The position numbers and the translations under genes are program-made. From Arenicellales bacterium (lineage in GTDB: Bacteria > Pseudomonadota > Gammaproteobacteria > Arenicellales > UBA868), in contig JASMBC010000006.1 in assembly GCA_030754035.1 (NCBI GenBank), positions 1 through 45,514 on the forward strand: DNA of 45,514 bases. Direction: 5' to 3'. Below, piece after piece: positions 41,745-45,514 of this stretch. Within the stretch, counting starts at the first letter, position 1, and each line of letters opens with the position of its first letter. The notes below the pieces were generated by a model that saw only the letters and a program-made list of their open reading frames with translations, was not told the DNA's origin and did not search any database.

Positions 41745-43907
41745 TTAGGTGCTCTCCGGTGGCGCCTGCCCGATTACGTACTGTGATCGATTAACGTCGC
41801 TGTGGAATGCTCCTTTGTCAGCCCATACACCACGGGCGTGACGCAATACGTCTGTTGTGACTTCAGTCAAACCCATGTCGCGGGCGCAGCGCTCCATCTC
41901 TGTAATCACCATGCCGCGGACAAATTCCGGGATTTTCCCTATCGTTATTTGTGCGTTAGCACACCAGCGCATGCTACTGGTCTGTTTCGCCGATCCGGTT
42001 TTCCACTCAAGGTACTTTTGTTCAATTAACTCATCGGTAACCCGTTCCTGATCGTGCTTTATGGCAAAGGCTTCAATACGTTTGCGGGTAAGGTCACGCA
42101 TGAATCCTGCTGGCACTTTCTCCAATCTGGCCAGTGCCGACTCGCTCCAGCTGAGGCTGAACCCTTGGCTCACAGCGCTTACCTCGGATCCGGCGTTACG
42201 ATCATGGCCAAAAGGACATTTGCCGCCCCCGGCATGCGCGGCGGCGCTGGCCATCAATACGTGGCCTGATGTGAGGGCAGTCTCAATGACCGCGGGTGTG
42301 ATTTCGTCAACCCCGTGCTCGAGGGCATACTGCTCTGCCTGTTTACGGCAGGCTTCACGCATGAAGCCAGCAGGTACCTGAGCAAGCCGGGCAAGAGCTG
42401 CCGCCTGCCAGGCTTTCGCTTTGGTTTGCGGAGGCTGAAACTCCTCGTTAACAAAACCCGCAACATGTGCCGGCAGCACGACGGTCGACTTTTCGCTTCG
42501 CGCCTTCTTTTGTGCACGAGCTCGGATGTTCTTTTTTTCGCTCTTTTCTGGAATTCGCTCAAGAAGTTCGACTGCTGCATCCGACCACGGCATCGGGCCA
42601 ATGGGAGCGCTGCTCATTAATTCACCACGGTCGTCTGCCTCGACAATCTCTTTGAGAGCCTTAGTCGCGTGCGCAGGGCACAGTGTCGCAGTGACTTCTT
42701 CCACCATGCCGGCTGTAACGACGGTATGGCCGTGTTTTTCAGCTTCGCGCAAGATCGCGGTTCGAGCCATCGCCTGGGCGAACTGGGGTACGCGTTTAAT
42801 GCTTTCTGTGGCTTCCACGGTCCAAGAAGTGGTGATATCGGCAACCGTATCTACCGCCGGAAGATATTCACGCTGACTTATCAGCACTGCACAATCGACA
42901 TCATTCACTAGGTGTTCTGTGTTGCCTCCGATATCCAGCTCCGGATCGGCATGGACGCCGAGTTTGCCTAACACCAGTAATGCGGGCTTTACCTTGTCGA
43001 TGTACTTTTGAATGGCGTCGTGGGGTTTACCGTCGAGTAATTCAGTCACCACTTCGGTAGCGCACTGCTTGGCGATGCTTTCTGCTATCGTCAGATGGCC
43101 CTGGTAAATTTTGGCCAACCCCGAGTCGATGATCTCTTCGTGCAGTTTTTCCTGCTCCTGGAAGCGGAACACCTTGCCGGCCTCCTCCGACAGCACATCT
43201 GCAATTCGATTGAACGCTACGTAGTGATAATACGGGTCGAAAGCCGCTACTATATGTAGTGGACTCTGCCAGTGGCGGGCCAGCGTTATAGCGGTGATCA
43301 AGCCACCCCAAGCGCGTGGCGAGCCATCTACTCCAACTACGATCGGCCCATTTGCGAGATTCGCTTGTGGATCCTTGATGACCAGCGTGTCTATTTGTGC
43401 GCGCCGCACTACCCGAGCGCAGACCGAACCAAGGCCCCCGCCCGGGATTGCACCAAGCCCCCGAGCTCCCATCACCAAAAGGTCGTATTTACCGCTATTT
43501 GTTTCGGCTGTTAATGCCCGGTAGTTTTTCCCTTCAAGAGCGCAACGGTGAAATTCAATATTCGCTTCATGACAGATTTTTTGCGCGTGATCCAGATAGG
43601 AATCGGTGATGATTGACAGACCACGGGTAATCAGATCGTCATGAATATCTCTTTGGCGCTCCAACTCCTGCTCTGCCCGGAATTGCTCCGGCAGGCCACC
43701 TTCCATTTGCCGAAACCGCCGGTCATGCATCATCGCAGCGTACGCGTGGCAGGCGGTTACATCCGCGCCGGCTAGTGTTGCGATGGCAGCAGCCTCAAGG
43801 GTCGCGCGGTTCGCGTGATCAGAGGCATCCACCGCCAGTAACAAACGCTGGTACCGCGGGAGGCTGATCACCTGCTCATCTAAGTTCAATGCTGATTCAG
43901 TACCCAT
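41745..43907 (-). CDS. Double universal-stress domain protein with five PCP_red repeats
   Basis: About 720 residues from ATG at 43907 (GAGG upstream); TTG at 44000 is an unlikely longer start. Two Usp domains lie at about 20-178 and 187-344, each ending in a G-x2-G-x9-G nucleotide motif (GARG and GGGLGSV near 147-161; GKLG and GGNTEHL near 314-332). Then come five PCP_red-like units at about 360-409, 440-489, 498-548, 586-635 and 647-696, each with W, then (R/K)(V/I)P and a charged helix. KCPFGHD lies between units 3 and 4. In BchB this domain helps hold the porphyrin substrate, so a tetrapyrrole carrier or sensor role is plausible but unproven. Confidence 0.8.
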   Translation of the reverse strand: MGTESALNLDEQVISLPRYQRLLLAVDASDHANRATLEAAAIATLAGADVTACHAYAAMMHDRRFRQMEGGLPEQFRAEQELERQRDIHDDLITRGLSIITDSYLDHAQKICHEANIEFHRCALEGKNYRALTAETNSGKYDLLVMGARGLGAIPGGGLGSVCARVVRRAQIDTLVIKDPQANLANGPIVVGVDGSPRAWGGLITAITLARHWQSPLHIVAAFDPYYHYVAFNRIADVLSEEAGKVFRFQEQEKLHEEIIDSGLAKIYQGHLTIAESIAKQCATEVVTELLDGKPHDAIQKYIDKVKPALLVLGKLGVHADPELDIGGNTEHLVNDVDCAVLISQREYLPAVDTVADITTSWTVEATESIKRVPQFAQAMARTAILREAEKHGHTVVTAGMVEEVTATLCPAHATKALKEIVEADDRGELMSSAPIGPMPWSDAAVELLERIPEKSEKKNIRARAQKKARSEKSTVVLPAHVAGFVNEEFQPPQTKAKAWQAAALARLAQVPAGFMREACRKQAEQYALEHGVDEITPAVIETALTSGHVLMASAAAHAGGGKCPFGHDRNAGSEVSAVSQGFSLSWSESALARLEKVPAGFMRDLTRKRIEAFAIKHDQERVTDELIEQKYLEWKTGSAKQTSSMRWCANAQITIGKIPEFVRGMVITEMERCARDMGLTEVTTDVLRHARGVWADKGAFHSDVNRSQYVIGQAPPEST

Positions 43908-44040
43908 ACTCCATTGCCTCAACCAATAATGCTGCGGACTGTGTTCTTTTTCAGGCTGCCCGCCTTCTGCCGATTTACCAGCCAGGTGGAAGCCAACCAA
44001 TAGAAGAAAGGCCGTCTAGTATTCGTATCAAACATAGAAA

Positions 44041-44592
44041 TCACCCCCCGGCCTCGGTTGGCATGCCTTTCAGCTCTGCCCCGGGCACGCTACGTAAGAA
44101 CTGAATTACAGTAATGATCTCCTCGCGCTGCATCATTTCCTCTATCTCATCGCCACTGCACAGTTGCCACGGGCCGCCATAGTTGCTCAATTTCTCTTGA
44201 CCCTTAGGGATGGCATCCACAAGTGGTGGCACGCTCGAACCATGACAGCGCTCGCAGTGCTCGAGAAACAGCTCGTCACCGCCGATCAAACGTGTATAGG
44301 TGAGCACCGATAGCAGTTCCCCGTCACTTAATACATCGCCCCAGGGCGGCATTGTTTCGCGCCCATCTCGAATCGACGCCAATAGCTCCGGGTCGGGCTT
44401 ATCCAGCCTCTCGCCGCTGGCAAAATTCGGGGCGCCTGGCAAGATCGGTACACCGTCATAGCCGTGGCACATGGCGCAGTTGGCGTGATAAATATCGCGA
44501 GCCTCATTTAAGGCTTCAATGTCACCTTTGGAGATCGCACCATCCTTGGCATAGGCCATGCCAATCCCGGAAACGTAAATAAACGCAAGCAC
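44041..44592 (-). CDS. Exported diheme cytochrome c, start uncertain
   Basis: About 183 residues as called from GTG at 44592. CAMCH at 39-43 and CERCH at 113-117 are heme motifs; RETMPPWGDVLSD supplies a methionine ligand. The GTG start leaves a short, uncharged leader (MLAFIYVSGIGMAYA). The frame stays open upstream to about 44718 and reads SKVGKGSFARLIGGLIVLAF just before the GTG, a much better signal peptide n-region, yet no ATG, GTG or TTG occurs there. The true start may be a rare codon, or a frameshift or decay upstream may have removed it. First gene of the cytochrome array. Confidence 0.8.
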   Translation of the reverse strand: MLAFIYVSGIGMAYAKDGAISKGDIEALNEARDIYHANCAMCHGYDGVPILPGAPNFASGERLDKPDPELLASIRDGRETMPPWGDVLSDGELLSVLTYTRLIGGDELFLEHCERCHGSSVPPLVDAIPKGQEKLSNYGGPWQLCSGDEIEEMMQREEIITVIQFLRSVPGAELKGMPTEAGG

Positions 44593-45204
44593 GATCAGCC
44601 CCCCTATCAGGCGGGCGAAAGAACCCTTGCCAACTTTCGATTGAGCGGTGTGAGCGTTCAGAGGTCCTTCCGGAGGCTCTTTTTTTGCCTCACACGGGGG
44701 GCATAGCCCAAGATTGTCCGAATTCCGAAAAGAAAACGTGTTTGCAGTTCCAAAACCGCTCCGGGCAGCGCCAATTAGTCAAGTCACCCGATTTATTAGC
44801 AATATCCGTGCCAGCCCACCCTTGATGCGGTTTCGCGCAATTTGTCCTCTCTATGTAGCTTTTGGGCAATCTGCTGCATCCCTGAATAGAACGCTACGTT
44901 CACGGTATTTCCGGCCAAACCGCCGGATGAAACGAAATATTCAATGTCGACAAATGCCTGCGCCAAGCAAGCTCTGGACCACATCGGTCACTGCGCCATC
45001 GCCTGAAGGCCTCCGATATTGACGGCACCACCGACGTCGCCTTTGCCCCGCGCGATCTCAGTGCCCGGCTGCCAGCGCTAGCACCGGGGCCTTATTGCCG
45101 AAATCTAGCCGGGGCGGTTCCCGACGTCGCTGACGGGACCGGTAGGAGACGGTGTCGAGGTGCCGTCAACCGAGAACCCCTTATATGAGTAACGTGGCGT
45201 GATG
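44593..45204. other. Intergenic region without a supported gene
   Basis: About 600 bp between the first cytochrome gene and the IS element. It should contain the promoter of the large minus-strand array. A GAGGC / GCCTC inverted repeat surrounds a T-rich loop at 44672-44690. No FNR-type box was found here by eye. Open frames present (for example 44714-45022) show no recognisable protein features. Confidence 0.5.
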
Positions 45205-45514
45205 ACCCTCACCCACTAAATTGGTCCACCCGTTATGATAGTTCTGGGAGGACTGATAATGAGTACCAAGCGACATAAACCCGAAGAGATTGTCTCCAAG
45301 TTGCGCCAGGTTGAAGTACTGGTCGGGCAGGAGATGACCAGGATCGATGTGATCCGGGAAGTCGGCATCACCGAGCAGACCTACTACCGCTGGCGCAAGC
45401 ACTATGGGAGTATGGGACGGATCAACTGAGGGACCTGAAGCGTCTTCAGAAGGAAAACGAACGGTTACGCCGTGCGGTATCTGATCTCACATTGGATAAG
45501 CTGATCCTGGCCCA
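45205..45514 (+). mobile_element. Left part of an IS3-family insertion sequence
   Basis: The OrfA-type transposase reading frame and its ribosome site identify an IS3-family element that continues past the window. The left boundary is not defined: the region from about 45210 (ACCCACTAAATTGGTCCACC) looks like the terminal segment before orfA, but the other end is not visible, so the inverted repeat cannot be matched. Confidence 0.65.
45259..45514 (+). pseudogene. IS3-family transposase OrfA, frameshifted and cut by the window edge
   Basis: ATG at 45259 follows GGGAGGA. The first 56 residues (MSTKRHKPEEIVSKLRQVEV, then EQTYYRWRKHYGSM) are the helix-turn-helix part of IS3 OrfA. The frame then reads GRIN and stops at 45427-45429. 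Shifting frame at about 45413-45417 restores TDQLRDLKRLQKENERLRRA and SDLTLDKLILA, the leucine-zipper part of OrfA. One G appears to be missing from a GGGG run. This break lies inside orfA, well before the usual orfA/orfB slippage site, so it looks like an inactivating mutation or a sequencing error. Confidence 0.8.

Noticed and set aside
44672-44690. Intrinsic terminator formed by the GAGGC/GCCTC repeat
   Set aside because: The run of T lies in the loop, not after the stem, so it does not have terminator geometry.
44714-45022. 102-residue plus-strand frame beside the IS element
   Set aside because: Arg/Pro-rich, no family resemblance, no ribosome site; kept only as part of the intergenic region.
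45400-45430. Programmed frameshift of the IS3 transposase
   Set aside because: The break lies within orfA before the leucine zipper, not at the usual orfA/orfB junction, and no slippery A-run is present.

Overview
The window looks like a chromosomal segment of a Gram-negative proteobacterium, most likely a gammaproteobacterium. I infer this from the single-chain GcvP, an AapJQMP-type amino-acid transporter, the Nap-type periplasmic nitrate reductase with NapC/G/H/F partners, the many exported c-type cytochromes and a fairly high G+C content. The species cannot be named from sequence alone. Genes for amino-acid metabolism fill the first 12.5 kb, and almost everything after that is respiratory and read from the minus strand.

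Region 1 (1-2.5 kb, minus): the start of a possible CoA-transferase, kynureninase and an L-asparaginase II-type enzyme. Region 2 (2.6-8.0 kb, plus): gcvT-gcvH-gcvP-lipA, the glycine cleavage system with the enzyme that puts lipoate on GcvH. Region 3 (8.2-12.5 kb, plus): an AapJQMP amino-acid ABC transporter with a 13-bp hairpin after the binding-protein gene. Region 4 (24.5-12.6 kb, minus): an unusual periplasmic nitrate reductase locus. In transcription order it holds a pentaheme NapC-like protein, a diheme cytochrome c, NapA, NapG, NapH, a periplasmic protein of unknown function, a NosR/NapH-like polyferredoxin, a NapF-like ferredoxin and then modABC for molybdate uptake. No NapB or NapD is seen. 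Upstream lie four FNR/DNR-type boxes in tandem at 31-32 bp spacing, the first correctly placed to activate a promoter.

Region 5 (44.6-24.6 kb, minus): a 20-kb array built around two cytochrome bd-like membrane proteins. A four-gene module (bd-like protein, diheme cytochrome c, membrane-anchored monoheme cytochrome c, diheme cytochrome c fused to an ethylbenzene-dehydrogenase-gamma-like heme b domain) occurs twice in the same order. Between the copies are two more cytochromes c, a cytochrome c5-like protein that has lost its heme motif, and two single-helix microproteins. Upstream are a cupredoxin-like protein, a HemY/HemG-type porphyrinogen oxidase, a NirJ/AhbD-like radical SAM protein ending in a PCP_red domain, a double universal-stress protein with five PCP_red repeats, and another diheme cytochrome. 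Downstream is a nitrate-reductase-associated protein. The array reads as a cytochrome-c-fed terminal oxidase (or other oxidant reductase) with its own tetrapyrrole-handling genes. It is the best candidate for an undescribed system in the window.

Region 6 (44.6-45.5 kb): about 600 bp with no gene I can support, then the left part of an IS3-family element whose orfA carries a frameshift.
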